Below, in pieces: positions 35,200 through 47,453 of a stretch of 64,000 nucleotides of DNA (the first letter of the stretch is position 1; every line of letters begins with the position of its first letter). The notes below the pieces were generated by a model. That model saw nothing but the letters and a program-made list of their open reading frames with translations, was not told the origin of the DNA and made no database searches. The position numbers were made by a program, and so were the translations under genes. Location of the stretch: contig NC_068571.1 in assembly GCF_025698545.1 (NCBI RefSeq), forward strand, positions 53,229,733-53,293,732. Direction: 5' to 3'. This DNA comes from Gossypium raimondii. Its lineage: Eukaryota > Streptophyta > Magnoliopsida > Malvales > Malvaceae.

Positions 35200-37685
35200 A
35201 TGGCATCATCTTCTTCTTCTGAACTAACCCTTGATTGTAAACCCCATGGCCATTTTGCGGCGCCGTCCAAGTGTTACGCAGACCAGCAGCAGATTGTTGT
35301 TGTTAATCATACATTGAAGCTTGAAGACTACCTCTCTCGTCTCGAGGAAGAACGCCTTAAGATCGATGCTTTCAAACGTGAACTTCCCCTTTGCATGCAA
35401 CTTCTTACCAATGGTACTTTACATATATATATATATATATATATTATAGGATATCAATTTTGATTCTTAAATTTTTTTTTATATATAATAGAATCATCAC
35501 CACCTTGAGATCCAAATGACAAGAAAGAACTCAAATATTTTTTCCTAGAGCTGATTTGATAGAAGTTCCTACCTTTTTTCCTTCTATTACAATCATTTTT
35601 ATTTATGGCATTTAATTATAGTTTTAGTCTTGCTACTATTTTGAAATTTGAGATTTAACCTCTTAAGTTAAATTTGGCATGACTTTGGGTCACTCTATTT
35701 CTATAATATTATTAGTAGGTCAAATTAATAACATTGTTAGTTATAGTTATTAAAGTGATAATCTAATTTTTTAAAATATTATTATTGATTAAATATGATT
35801 AATTATATCTCCATGTGTAGTGCCAGGTCTTGACATTTTGGAGGGATAAACTAAAATTTTAATGATTTTAATGAAAATTTTAAAAATTTTGGTAGAACTA
35901 ACTACTTTTAGAAAATTAGAAGGCTTAATGAGAATTTTTAAAAAAATTGATATGCCTAATTGAAACTTTTAAAAATTTTGAAAAGTTTAATGAAATTTTT
36001 AAAAGAAAAATATTTAAGGCTTAATCAAAATTTTAAAAAAAAGTATAACAAAAATTTCTAAAATTTTAGAGACTTAAATCTCAATGACAATCCGCCTATG
36101 TCCATGCGGCTCTAAGACCAAATGACTGAGAAAAATTTGCATAATCACTTTAATAGTAACATCTAGCAATTTGATCAGTTTGAATCTACTAATAATATTA
36201 TAAAAAATCTAAGTAAATAAAATTGATGTAGAATGATTAAAACCCAAATTCCAATATTGTAACGGTACTAAAACCGGAATTATACAATTTATAAAAGTTA
36301 GAATTAGCTATGAATTCACACGGTTCAATATACGCATACATTTTCTAAAGAACTAAAGCAATAATGAATAGTAATAGTTATTTTTTCATTGTTCTCAGCT
36401 TTGGAGTCATCAAGACAACAACTACAGGCATACCGAGCGAATCAAGGACCAAAACCAGTTCTTGAAGAATTCATGCCCCTCAAAACCTCAGTGTCGGAGA
36501 ACATGGACAAGTTCCAAACCATATCTGACCATAAAGCCAACTGGATGACCACTGCACAACTATGGAGCCAAGCAGGACATTACGAAACCAAACCACAATC
36601 CTCCTCAATTACTACATCATCCCCTAAAGACACTGATATTGGTCTGAATGTTGTTAGTCCCAAGTTGGGATCATCATTAGATTCCAAACAAAGAATTGGA
36701 GGAGCTTTCCTTCCATTCTCCAAAGACAGAAACTCATGCAGTACTGCTCTCCCTGATTTATCACTTGCTTCTTCAGACACTGAAAACGGAACATCTTGTC
36801 AACAGAGAGATGATGGGACAAGTAACAACAGAACTGATGGGCAAACAACGAATGGTTCTAATACTAATCAACCTCATAGGAAAGCTAGGCGTTGCTGGTC
36901 ACCTCATTTGCACAGGAGATTTGTCAATGCTCTCCAAATGCTTGGTGGCTCTCAGGGTACATCCTCATTTTTGTCTTGTTGGCCTTTGTTTTGTTGATTT
37001 GAAGATCATATCATTGTTTGTAATCATGTTTTGATGGTTACGGTTACAGTTGCTACACCGAAACAGATCAGGGAGTTGATGAAAGTTGATGGTTTGACCA
37101 ATGACGAAGTGAAAAGCCATCTGCAGGTAAACCTGACACAGTACCAAACACTGGAAAGATATGTCGGTGGCTGATCTTGAAATGCCTTGGATTTTTTTTT
37201 TTTGGCAGAAATATAGGTTGCATACAAGGAGACCAAGTCCAATTCCACAAGCAGCAGGAGCTCCAACACCCCAGCTTGTAGTCTTAGGTGGTATCTGGGT
37301 TCCACCAGAGTATGCAACCGCCGCCCACAGCGGGGATCCCGCCTTGTATGGTGCTCACCACCACCACCACCCAGCAGTTCCCCATGCACCACCTCACTTC
37401 TGTGCATCACCAGTGCCACAAGAGTTCTACACCACTGCTGCAACCCCAGCTCTACCTCCACCTCACCACACCTTCCACCACCAACTCCACAACATGTACA
37501 ATGCACGAAACTCACCGGAACCTGACGTCAGGGAAGCCGGAGATCGGTCAGAGAGCATTGAAGATGGCAAGTCTGAGAGTGGTAGCTGGAAAGGGGAGAG
37601 CTGTGGGGATCAGAGAATAGGGCTAGCTGCACTGAGAGAAGAAGGTGAAGAGAGCAATAGAAGTGAGATCACTCTAAAATTCTAA
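35200..37685 (+). CDS. GARP (G2-like) transcription factor, HHO/HRS1/NIGT1 group
   Basis: Four exons, 35200-35413, 36399-36956, 37050-37126 and 37209-37685, total 1326 nt, 441 residues. The N-terminal ELTLD is followed by the group's coiled-coil-like block [20 protein letters not shown] (about 42-61). The Myb-like GARP DNA-binding domain runs from about 232 to 293: [32 protein letters not shown], then [21 protein letters not shown]. The three introns fall where this family has them, two inside the domain. DLSL (about 190) and N-terminal LTLD are EAR-like words that fit a repressor. A His/Pro-rich tail follows. Family members are nuclear repressors in nitrate and phosphate signalling (NIGT1/HRS1) or development (HHO5/HHO6). 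Which subgroup this one belongs to is not settled. Confidence 0.88.
35424..35444. repeat. TA dinucleotide repeat at the start of HHO intron 1
   Basis: It begins about 10 bp after the exon 1 donor (35414). Confidence 0.9.
35614..36260. mobile_element. Nested miniature elements in HHO intron 1
   Basis: The outer ends are mirror-related (left AATTATAGTTTTAGTC, then TTTGAAATTTGAGATTTAA; right AAAACCCAAATTCCAATATT) and match the family D element at 61606-61960. The middle (about 35815-36120) is a different AT-rich block of loosely repeated AATTTTTAAAAATTTT units, resembling 7290-7530. It is therefore probably an insertion within an element. Confidence 0.5.
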
Positions 37686-37740
37686 TAGTGTTTTTAGGGT
37701 TTAGGGTTTCAGTAATGGTTCATGCTCTATATTATTTTGA

Positions 37741-37746
37741 AATAAA
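37741..37746 (+). terminator. Polyadenylation signal AATAAA for the HHO gene
   Basis: AATAAA lies 56 bp after the stop codon, followed by an A run and a TTTTGTTCT stretch. This fits a near-upstream element, although plant signals are loose. Confidence 0.45.
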
Positions 37747-39049
37747 AAAAAAATTTTAATATCTTTTGTTCTAAATAAGTGAAGCGAGGAGAAAAGAGTG
37801 CATTAAAGAAAAAGCAATCGTTTGTTTTGTACTTCTCAATTGATTTTCACTCTCTTTGCTTTCAATGTTTATTTCAGAATAAGATTGAATATTGGATTAT
37901 CTGTTTTAGCATTTCTTTTATTTTCTTTTCTTGTTTTTGTGATTTTCGCTTTTTACCGACCAAATAAATTCACTTATTTAATATATAGTTTAATACATGA
38001 ATTTTGATTTTAATTCAATTGTACACGAAACAAATATGTTATTTAAATAAAATTTATTTGTGTATAAAATATATAAATATTGATCATTATGTTAGTGATT
38101 TGTGAAAATTAGATCAAATAAAAATTTCATATATAAAATTGAACAAAATCAAAATTGATGTATAATTTTGAAATTTATACCCTTTTACTTTGAATATATA
38201 ATAGTAAAATTTGTTAGATCTAATGATAAAAATTGATATTATTTAAATAAATTAAAAAAATAGCTTACTCCAAAACACCATCTAACGTCAATCTAAACTT
38301 AATCAAATTAACCAACGAGAGATCTCAAATGGAAATTAAAGTCAATTTGAGGAGGGCTTCATTTAGTGTTGTTATACATTGCAACAATAAAAATGAAAAT
38401 TGATTTTTTTTTAATTTTAAAAAATCATAAGTTGGTATAATGGTTGATTTCCAAAAACAATTTTCTGGCTTTTCAAGTGATGTAGGGAGCTCTATTTTTG
38501 TAACTTTATGCTTCAGGTTTATGGCTGCTCTTTATAATTATGCCGTATTCAATATTTAAACCTGAATTTTTTCATTGAAACTGCATCCAATATTTTTTGG
38601 TAATTAATTTTTAACATATTTTACGAGTAGTTCACTTGCTTAATTAGGAACAAAGCTCATTCAGAAAAAAACAAAAAAAACTGACAACAATATTAGTATT
38701 CAATTAATTTCTTCAACAACTACCCCAAAAGACAAAGCTCTAGCTAGTTTACCAGTTTATTAACAACGCAGTGATTGCCATCTATTAGTAACCTATAGGC
38801 TACAAGCATATAATATGATTAGGCGTCGGTTAGTGGTTGGTAAAGTACCTACCAACTTATATGACAAAATATATGTCCCTCTCACGCTTTCCTTAAGTCT
38901 GCAGTTTGGGGCCGCTTATGCATGTACATGCATAGTACATATAGATATTACTCGATCCATATACAGTAGAAGAAGTAGAAAAAAATTTGGGAAAAAACCC
39001 CCCATGTATAGGGTTTTGATGATTGCGTAGCATAGTGACTAGCTTATCA
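37747..39049. other. Intergenic, AT-rich
   Basis: No gene seen. The right part should include the 3' untranslated region of the minus-strand gene ending at 39050. Confidence 0.4.
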
Positions 39050-39205
39050 TCATGCGGCTGGAGCATAGTCGTAGTCTCCATCATCATCATCACCGTCGCC
39101 ATTTCCCTCTATGCATGATGTTGCTGGAGGAGGGGTATACCCATCATCATCATCATCTGCATGCTTCTTGTACCATGAGACAACAACCTTGGAAACAGGA
39201 GACAT
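39050..39205 (-). CDS. Small Asp-rich protein with APAA C-terminus (51 residues), first copy
   Basis: Start MSPVSKVVVSWYKKHA, then DDDDDGYTPPP and a last part with GDGDDDD and DYDYAPAA before TGA. It has no signal peptide or membrane span, and is strongly acidic after residue 16. The C-terminal third matches the 67-residue gene at 40909-41112 (DGDGDDDD then LAPAA). A TATA box (CTATATATTC, about 39264-39273 on the minus strand) sits about 60 bp before the ATG, the same distance as in the second copy. I do not recognise the family. The repeated GAT codons make strand and frame easy to misread, and an alternative frame in the same place is longer but has no relative here. Confidence 0.5.
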   Translation of the reverse strand: MSPVSKVVVSWYKKHADDDDDGYTPPPATSCIEGNGDGDDDDGDYDYAPAA

Positions 39206-40908
39206 ATTGCCGAATTGTCAGCTAATCTAATTGTGGCTTGTTGTGCGATTGAATCAGTGAACATGGAAGATGAATATATAGAGGGAGATGTTGGTATAGA
39301 GATGGTGGAATTGGCATGGATAGCCATTATTTGCCACAAGGCAAGCTCGGGGAGAGTGTGGAATCAAGACCATAAAGTAGTATTACCAAGTGCCGAGCAT
39401 GGGTGGGGGAAACAGGGTCCAGCCACCTAGGCTGACAATTCACCAAATTCTTACTCGGATCTCTACTCGGTCATGGCCTTTGATGTATCCCAAAGTCATA
39501 TTTTGGTTTATGTCTTTAGGCAGGATGGTGGGCTAGGTAGCTGCTGGTGGCAAATGCCAATATGGACTCGAATCATATATAGGCTGATTTTGCATGATAT
39601 GTAAAGCGAGGCGCATCATCATTACAACACAAAGATTTAAGTTGTAGTTGCAAAATTATATAAATGTTTAACGTGTGCTTTCAAATTTTATTATATATTT
39701 TCTCAACAATAAAATTGGATTGCGTATGTTTACTTGATTTGGGGAAAGCGTAATAGAAAGCAATTCAAAGAGCAGCAAAGGAATGAACACTTGGAGTTAG
39801 TGCTATAGAATTTATGTAATTAATTTTCAATTATGTACTGATTGGAGTGTGATGTTGTTTTTAGGAGTTTTGTTTGATGTTTTAGAATAGCAGAATTCTA
39901 CTTCTCATTTATCCAAAAAAAATAAAATTAATGAGCTATGTTGAAATTTTAAAGTAACATCCTCATTTATATTTAGAATTCACCCTCACAGTCACAACCA
40001 CTAAGATGACTCGTGTATTAGTGGGTGAAAGCATTGGACTAAGAGTTGCGTTACACACTAAAAGGGTTTTAAAGCAAAGTGTGATGATGCTTTAGTGATT
40101 AGGGGGAATCTTAAGTCGGATAAACATGCATGGTCCGTTGCATGGAATAAAGATAAAACCATTACTCTTAATATTTTCATGAGAAAAGGTTTGGTCTCTA
40201 TTATTTTGTTTCGTGATTGCAAAACCAAATTAGATTTATTTGTTTGAAAATGGATTATAATTATTCACTAGTGATTTTTTCTGTCTTATTTCTTTTCTTT
40301 TCTTCATGATGTACACATATACCAATCAAATACAATTATATTCATTTATGGATACAAATTTCATTCAACATTTAGATCCAGAAATGCATATGTAACCTTT
40401 TCTTTTTCTTTTTTTTTGATTTTATAAGTATAAATACAACATGTTCATAAAAACTAATCTTTTGAGATTTATGATTGCTCCCAAAGTTCAAAATTGAATA
40501 TTCCCTTAGAAGTGCAGTATGTTTTACCATTGTATATTATACTCAATTCTTGTTTGTATTCAAGTTTTATTGTTACTATTCATATAAAAATTACAAAATT
40601 TTCAGAAAATACAATTTGTTAGTATAACTGTTGTTTCTATATGTATATATAAATTCTTTGACGTCTCTTTGAGATGCAGGGACTTTTTTTTATCTTATGA
40701 AGTTGACAAAATCTTGGTATATGGTTAAAATAAGATAATAGCATATCTCTATAATCGACATAATAAAGTCCAAACGTACGTCATACAAGATTAAGAGATT
40801 ACATCATATGCTACATAAGAAACTCAAACTACAACTACTACATACTAACTAAGGGTTTTGTGAAGCACTCTAAGGCTACATAGATTAGGTTTCCACATGA
40901 TGTTAGTC
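39206..40908. other. Intergenic between the two small acidic genes
   Basis: About 39340-39600 is more complex, GC-richer sequence with no recognisable product. The rest is AT-rich. The 3' untranslated region of the second acidic gene occupies the right end. Confidence 0.4.
39264..39273 (-). promoter_or_regulatory. TATA box of the 51-residue Asp-rich gene
   Basis: Minus-strand CTATATATTC about 60 bp upstream of the ATG at 39205, preceded by a CT-rich stretch. Confidence 0.35.
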
Positions 40909-41112
40909 CTAGGCTGCCGGAGCAAGATCGTCATCATCTCCATCACCATCTATGGATGCGGATGGAGCATGATCATAACTTTTATCGCCTTTGGCCAATG
41001 AAATATATCCATGATGACGCTGGATTTTATCATCATTTTCATGCATGAGGATGTACTTCTTAATAATATTATCATCACCATGCATTATGGTGCATGGGTT
41101 TGAGCTACCCAT
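40909..41112 (-). CDS. Small Asp-rich protein with APAA C-terminus (67 residues), second copy
   Basis: MGSSNPCTIMHGDDNIIKK..., then SYDHAPSASIDGDGDDDD and the end LAPAA. It is hydrophilic, acidic and His-containing, with no signal peptide. The frame is open further upstream, to 41307, but that part has no ATG before 41112 and its homologue at 26 kb is not open, so ATG 41112 is the start. A TATA-like TATTTAAAT lies about 50 bp upstream. Conservation of promoter, leader and N-terminus with the 26160-26998 copy, and of the C-terminus with the 39050-39205 copy, argues that this is a real gene. The function is unknown; a secreted peptide is unlikely without a signal sequence. Confidence 0.6.
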   Translation of the reverse strand: MGSSNPCTIMHGDDNIIKKYILMHENDDKIQRHHGYISLAKGDKSYDHAPSASIDGDGDDDDLAPAA

Positions 41113-41640
41113 GAGTTTTGTGGTTTGGTTGAGGAAATTAAATAAGAAAGGGTTAGGAGGATTTAAATAGGGAGAAAAACATGTGGAGGGTCGTGGGTGA
41201 TGAAATTTGAAGCGTGTTGGAGCTTGTGACCAAAAAGTGCCATGTAATATCCTACGTGGCTTCTTACAGAATAGCAAGAATATTATGTAATGAATAAAGT
41301 GCAACAAAAGGATAGTTGATTCTGTTGGTCTTTTCGGAAAGTGGTGGGGGGGAATGGCTACGTGGAATAGTGCCTAACAACTACATACGTTTATACATTA
41401 GAGAATCAAAATTTGCCTTAACAATTAATATTATCTAAATATTATTAAAATCGACATGAATGCATAAAATTTCTTCGTTTTTTTGGGACGAAATTTTTCT
41501 TCCAAGTATTTATTAAAAAATATATTTGATACAATAAATTCTTGGGGTTCAACTCAGGCTTGCATGTTGTTAACCATTCTTAGCCCAATTTAGCCCAACT
41601 ATTTCACTACCCAGATATTTAAAGGTTTTAAGAATAAATT
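41113..41640 (-). promoter_or_regulatory. Conserved promoter of the 67-residue Asp-rich gene
   Basis: Inverted partner of 26160-26923. On the minus strand the order is: GGGTAGTGAAATAGTTGGGCT, TTGTTAGGCACTATTCC, a CACGTAG word, GGCACTTTTTGGTCACAAGC, CCACGACCCTCCACATGTTT, TATTTAAATCCTCC (TATA), then the start codon. GCCACGTA words appear twice (about 41258 and 41361), possible bZIP sites. Confidence 0.6.
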
Positions 41641-43089
41641 AGATTATTACATACGTAGAAACTTATATAAAATTTAAATGAAATTTTGAAATGGTAAAAT
41701 TAAAGGTTCAAAATTATTCTGTCTTATGTTAAAATACACTAGTAATAATATAATTTAAGTAAAAAATATTTTTTAGTAATTTCCTAATTAAATTGATTCC
41801 CGTTAACTCGTGACATCACTTAGTTAAGAATTTTAATTATAGTATATATTGTTAGTCTTCTCTATGACAACATTTCATTATAACAACCAACTTTATTGTA
41901 GAATCGGTTTTTTTTTTTTTTTTTTTTACCTTTTATAATAAATTTTTATCTATAATAGAAATATGTATAAAATTATGAAGTACCAGTTCTTTATAACAAC
42001 ATATTGTCTCAGTTTTTGTAAAATTAGTCTATTCCTTTGTAAAATAAAAAAATCATAAATTTTAGTTAAGATATCATTTTAATAAAATATTTAAATTTTA
42101 CATAAAAATTTCATTAATCATATTATATTAAATGAAAATAATCTTTAATAAATAAAATTACATTTTAGACATAATCTGGATTTAGAAATATATATCTTTT
42201 GTCAATTTGGCCATTATTCTTTTATTTAGCTAAATTTGACCCTCAACCTTTTAAAAAGAGTCAAATTTGACTATCAACCTTTTGAAAAAGAGTCGAAATG
42301 ATTTTTTTCAATGAGAATACTAATTAAACATTGAATTTTTAAACACGGTAGCTTGCATGACAACCTACATGTGCTTCATGCTAATTTTTTTGAATTTTTA
42401 TTATTTTTAATTTAAATTTTGATTTTGATTTTTTAAATTTTTATAATTTTTGAATTACTTGTTGACATAACATATAAAACAAATGATGCGCACATGAACT
42501 GCCATGCAAGTTGTCATGCCAACGACGTTAAAAATTAATGTTCTAATCATTATTTCCGTTAAAAAAATGATTTGACTCTTTCCTGAAAATTAAGGGTCAA
42601 ATTTGTACAAAAAATAATAGTCAAATTAATAAAAAAATATAAATGTTAAAGCTAAAATTATCATTATGTTTAAATTTTATTGAACATATTATCTAAATCT
42701 CACTAAAATAATAACATCATTAATATATTATAGTTTTTAATTAGAAAAATTTTAAAAAATTATACATGATTTAAATTTTAAATATTGTTATAGATAAATA
42801 ACATATGCCTCTAAATAACATTCAAAATTTTGACAACCTATTATTAAAAAAATTTATTTGACAAAGATTACACATTGTATATTAAATATTAGATATGGAC
42901 ACTTTTCAAAGGTGGCATACAATTAAAGGAAACCATTTTGAATTTTGATACTGACTTGGGTCCCTAAAACTTATAAGCCGAAGACCTTTGACCCTATAAA
43001 GTGTAAAATTTAACCAAATTATGAAATAAAATTCCACTTATCTCTCTCTATATATGCATTATCCTATGGTCTAAGAAAACCCCAATGCC
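41641..43089. other. Intergenic between the acidic gene and the K+ channel 3' end
   Basis: AT-rich, with a T-run at 41911-41927 and the family C element at 42200-42645. No gene seen. Confidence 0.45.
42200..42645. mobile_element. Miniature inverted-repeat element, family C
   Basis: Left phrases AAATTTGACCCTCAACC and AAAGAGTCAAATTTGAC are mirrored on the right by GATTTGACTCTTTCC and TTAAGGGTCAAATTTG. The middle has two matching blocks, GCATGACAACCTACATG and CATGCAAGTTGTCATGCC. Non-coding. Confidence 0.6.
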
Positions 43090-46000
43090 TTATTGAGGGT
43101 TTTGGGTGTCATTAATCTCTTGTTGCATGTAACCATCACTCACAAAAACAAGATGATCACCATCTCTAATCACTTCTATATCATCGATTTCACCTCCTCC
43201 TTTGTTCATCACTTTACCACCAAATATCCCAAATTTATTAGCTCCAATCTCAACCAATTCCTCCATGCTCCCTGGTACTAAAACAAGCTTCCCAATGGTG
43301 TCCCCTTTTTCAGGGCAACTAATTATCACTCTACTTGATTTAACTAAAGGATCCTTCATACCTTTTGGTTGATGAACTGATAGTAATAAATCCTTCTCCA
43401 CATTCTGTGACATTATACCAAACAGAGAGTTGTTGAAGTTACTGCTCTTACGCCTCGGTCGTCGAGATTTGCCTCTTGATGATCCATCCAAACCATCACC
43501 AGACGTTGCCGTAGATATGACCGGCTCGCTTGTAAACCTTCCGAGGAAACGTGCTTCATGCTTCTCTGGGATAGTCATGATTGGTTGAGTTTTCTTCTTT
43601 TCGGTTAATGATTTGAATATCATCTCGATATCTTCGTGCCCTTGTTGTGCGGCTAGGTCCCTTGGTGTCCAACCATGGATGTCGCGTTTATCGATGTCGC
43701 TGCCTTGTTCCAATAGGTATTTCACTATTTCAAAGTTTCCTTCACATACGGCGACGTGAAGAGCTGTGTAACCGTTGTACCTAGGACACGTGACGTTCCC
43801 GCCATAACGAACGATTTCTTTGAGTAAGTTCAAGTCGTTTTGCTCGGCGGCGATGCAGGCAAAATGACCAACATCTCCAACATTGATGTTTGCCCCATTG
43901 TCTTTTAGTAGTTTGGCTATATTGTCATGGCCACCTAGTATTGCCTCCCATAGTGGTACACTTCCTCCTGAATCTACATAATATAAAGAACTTATATAAA
44001 TTATTTCCATATCATGTATTACAAATGATATACTAATGAATGAGGATAATACCTTTAATGTTAGGATCTGCATTATGATCAAGTAAGATAAGAACACAAT
44101 TCTCACTTCCTTTGGATGCAGCTATATGCTAAATTTTCATAGGAAACAAACAGAAAAAAAAAAAAAAAGTACTTAAAAAGATTAGCATCACCTTCCATTG
44201 AAATCAAATAAAAAAAGCTGAAAGAATGTCACAAACCAGAGGTGTTCTTCCATTGTCATCGGACTCGTTAGCATTGTGCCCCTTTTCCAATAGCTTATTC
44301 AACAACGAGTCGTCTCCCTTGACTGCTGCAAAGCAAAGATTGAGAGGCAAATCCATTGAGCCACGAGCTAGCATGTTCTGTGTCTCTATTAAAACACCTT
44401 CCATAATTGGATCATCCATGTCTTTCAAATGCTGTCCAAAAAAGAACACATTAGAAATTCATGTCTTTGGCATGTATTTGCTAAAGGCTAATATATTGTC
44501 AAGTACAGCATGCAGTACCTGAAGAAGATTGTTCATGATTATGGTCCCATCTCCAACATTAGCCTGAATGATATTAAGGAATGTAGTACGGTTTAGCCGT
44601 AGTAGTTGGCATAATCTTTTCGTACGTACTGTGAAGAGTTGTGGTCTATAGCAAAGTACACCAATCTCACCACAAAGGTCACCTGCTGATGCCTCTCCAA
44701 CAACCTTAAACATAAAGCAGATAATGTTTTAACTCAGTTAGCATTGGTTCATGATTTTAAGATTGATATAAGGCTAGTGTTTTAATTGATATATATATAT
44801 ACACAACTTACTTGTTCAACTCCATTTTTTCGAACCAATAGGTCCTGAGAAGCAAAACAGAACATTAGGGACCATTTTTTAAGACAAAGTGTCCTTTTTC
44901 TGGATAAGAAAGATTATGTGTGTGTGATTTTTCTTACCACAGCACCAGTGACAAGGATGTAGAAATCTGTAGGTGCTTCATTTTGTAGAATGACATCTTC
45001 TTTTGGAGGAAAATATTCAGCTTTCATTTCTGAGACCTTCAACATTTATTCATATATATATATATATGAGAAATCAACTAAAGAAGTAAATTGCAGTACA
45101 AGAGCTTAGCATGTTTTAAGTAGTGGATTACCAGCTGAAACAGCAAATCATTAGAAACCCCATGAAACAAGTAAACATTATCCACAAGAGAGTAGAATAG
45201 ATAATGCGAAATGCTCGATCGGATGGCTTTAGGAAGGGAATCCAAAGTCTCTTGCTGCTGCAGCCCTTCAGAATCGGTGCGGTACTTTAGACTTAAATGT
45301 GCAACCATCTGATCTAGTAGGCGAGGAGGCAATTGGTTTCTCTGAGCAAAGCTTGAAGCAGCTTGAATTGTATCCCTCTGTGAATATCCAAATACAGGAA
45401 ATATTATCAAAGATGAATAAAAAAATGGAAGCATATATAGCTAGTTGATAAGTAAGAATTCACTCACAAATTGTCTAGTTCTGCTAGTTCCATGGACAAC
45501 CAAGTTTGTCATGTTTCCAATCAAATATGCTGTCAATCCGAGGTTGAAGAACATATAGAAAATGTCGAATATCATCTCCGGGGTATTCACAGGATGTAAA
45601 TCACCATAGCCCACAGTAGTGAGTGTAGTGATGGACCAGTACATCGATGTTACATATCGAATAGACAAGCTTTGTTCATGGAAATTGTCTCCCATAGATG
45701 CACCAATCCATGTTCTTCCAGGATCACGGTATCTCGCAGCAATACGGTAATAGAAACATCCAGCACAATGAACAGCAAAAACGGTAACCTACAAAAAGAC
45801 AATACAAATTCCCATAAATGGTACTGCTAGCTGCATTACTAATAAAGAACATGACTTGTTTTCTTGTTACTCACGCAAATAAGTTTCGCACATCGAACCC
45901 AAAAGTAGTTGAAGTTCTTGTCTTTCTCCAATCTGTAGAAACCAAACAATAACTCATGTCAAAAAAGTGGTAATAAACAGTTTCAACACCAATCAATGTG

Positions 46001-47276
46001 GAAAAAAACAGAGTTGATACCTTGAGAACAAGGCACTAACTCTACGAAGGCGCCAAAGGCGAAGCATGTTGAACAAGCCATACGAACGCAACGGCTTAGG
46101 TGAAATTCTCCGAGCAAGTTCCGATGGTATAGTGGATATCACGTCGAAAGCTAACCAAGAACTGCCATACTTCCAAGCAATCTTCTTAGGGTCATCAATG
46201 AGGAGATAAGCAGCTTTATCAAGGTATGCAACAAAGAAGGTGAGGATAATATCCAAGGCAAAGAATCCATTAACGACATTATCGGTAACAGCGAGTGGCG
46301 TATCCGGCTTTCCGAGGAACCCGAATTCGAATGGTGAAACCCAAGCAGTGTATATGACTAATAGGACCAAAAAAGTCTCCCATACCCTACATGAATCAAT
46401 TCAATTATGTAAATTTTCAGTCAGCATTTATTCCTTCTAGCTTGTGTGTTAGAAATTTCATTAAACCTTTTCAAGTTCCTTGTATAACAAGCATCAAACA
46501 CCCTCTAAATGTGAAAGGCATTGTACAAGTGGAAAGTTTCTAAAGATAGCTAACACATCAAGCCCTCAACTTTGATTTTAGACCATTCTTTTTTTGAGCA
46601 ATAGGGTAAAAAAAATGGAATAATAAACATGAAGGAATAGGTTGGTGGCAAAAGCAAAAAGCATAGATTCAAAGTGATAAATAAAGAAGACACTTTCTAA
46701 ATACCTATTCAAACCACATACAAAGACAAAGTTAACAACAGTTTTTCAACATGAATAATTGTTCTTAATGAATTTCAGTCTAGTCCTTTTTTTCCAAATA
46801 GTGAAAAATACATAATACTAACTAGAAAAGAACAAGTTTTTGCAATCCCAAAGATCGAAGAGAACCATATCTCTTAAAGGACAAATTTTTAACTTTGTCT
46901 TTTTCCAAAACAAAGGCTCACGAGATTTTCATTTTGAGTGAGGTGATATTCCCAATATAGTCCTCGTTAGATGAAAAAGAAACGAAGTTTTTACACATTG
47001 CTCACACTAGAAAGAAGAAGAAGACGAAGAACACAGAGTTGGAAACAAGCAAAAAAGTGGGAAAAGGCAAAGGCTTTGTTTATATATATATATATATATA
47101 ATGACCAACCTGTAACGACGATCGTGAGGAGAAATAATATAGCTCCTGAGCTTAACCCTGCGGATACTTCTGGCACCAAGCGAAGGGATTATCCCAGTAG
47201 TTAGACTGTAATGGCTGCTCTCTCTTGAGAGATGCTCTATCTCTTCTTGCCCGCATAGTACTGACCCTCGAAACAT
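43090..47276 (-). CDS. AKT1: Shaker-type inward-rectifying K+ channel, AKT1 type
   Basis: 11 exons (minus strand): 47276-47110, 46386-46021, 45932-45875, 45788-45468, 45377-45132, 45036-44938, 44844-44812, 44704-44519, 44431-44237, 44128-44053, 43973-43090. They total 2631 nt, 876 residues (Arabidopsis AKT1: 857). The order is: N-terminal [20 protein letters not shown]1-S6 with an S4 of [12 protein letters not shown]; selectivity filter TTVGYGD (254-260) in the pore loop; C-linker; cyclic-nucleotide-binding fold (about 370-500, [21 protein letters not shown]); about five ankyrin repeats (about 525-700, [36 protein letters not shown]); and a C-terminal KHA domain. Such channels take up K+ at the root plasma membrane and are activated by CIPK23-CBL phosphorylation. 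A 33-nt exon ([11 protein letters not shown]) is notable but normal. The start is the ATG giving [20 protein letters not shown]. Confidence 0.92.
47082..47101. repeat. TA dinucleotide repeat in K+ channel intron 1
   Basis: It starts within about 10 bp of the exon 1 donor (47109). Confidence 0.9.
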
Positions 47277-47341
47277 GCCTATGTTTACTGCTTCTCTTTT
47301 GGAAATGCTGTCTCGTTCTTTTCCTTGTGTAAACACCTACA

Positions 47342-47359
47342 GAGAGAGAGAGAGAGAGG
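47342..47359. repeat. GA/CT dinucleotide repeat in the K+ channel 5' leader
   Basis: GA run on the plus strand, CT on the gene strand, in the expected 5' untranslated region. CT-rich leaders are common in plant genes. Confidence 0.85.
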
Positions 47360-47445
47360 GGAACCAAAGGCTTTACCTTTTTTCTTTTTTCTTTTTTTTT
47401 TTGTGTTTTCTTAGTAGTAAAAAAAAGAACCTTTTTTTGGTTATG

Positions 47446-47453
47446 TATATATA
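47446..47453 (-). promoter_or_regulatory. TATA box of the K+ channel gene
   Basis: TATATATA, about 170 bp before the start codon. The leader between it and the ATG contains homopurine/homopyrimidine runs and a GA repeat (plus strand) at 47342-47359. Confidence 0.45.

Noticed and set aside
41113-41307. Upstream extension of the 67-residue acidic gene frame
   Set aside because: The frame is open but has no ATG, it covers the TATA box and leader, and it is not conserved as an open frame in the 26 kb copy.
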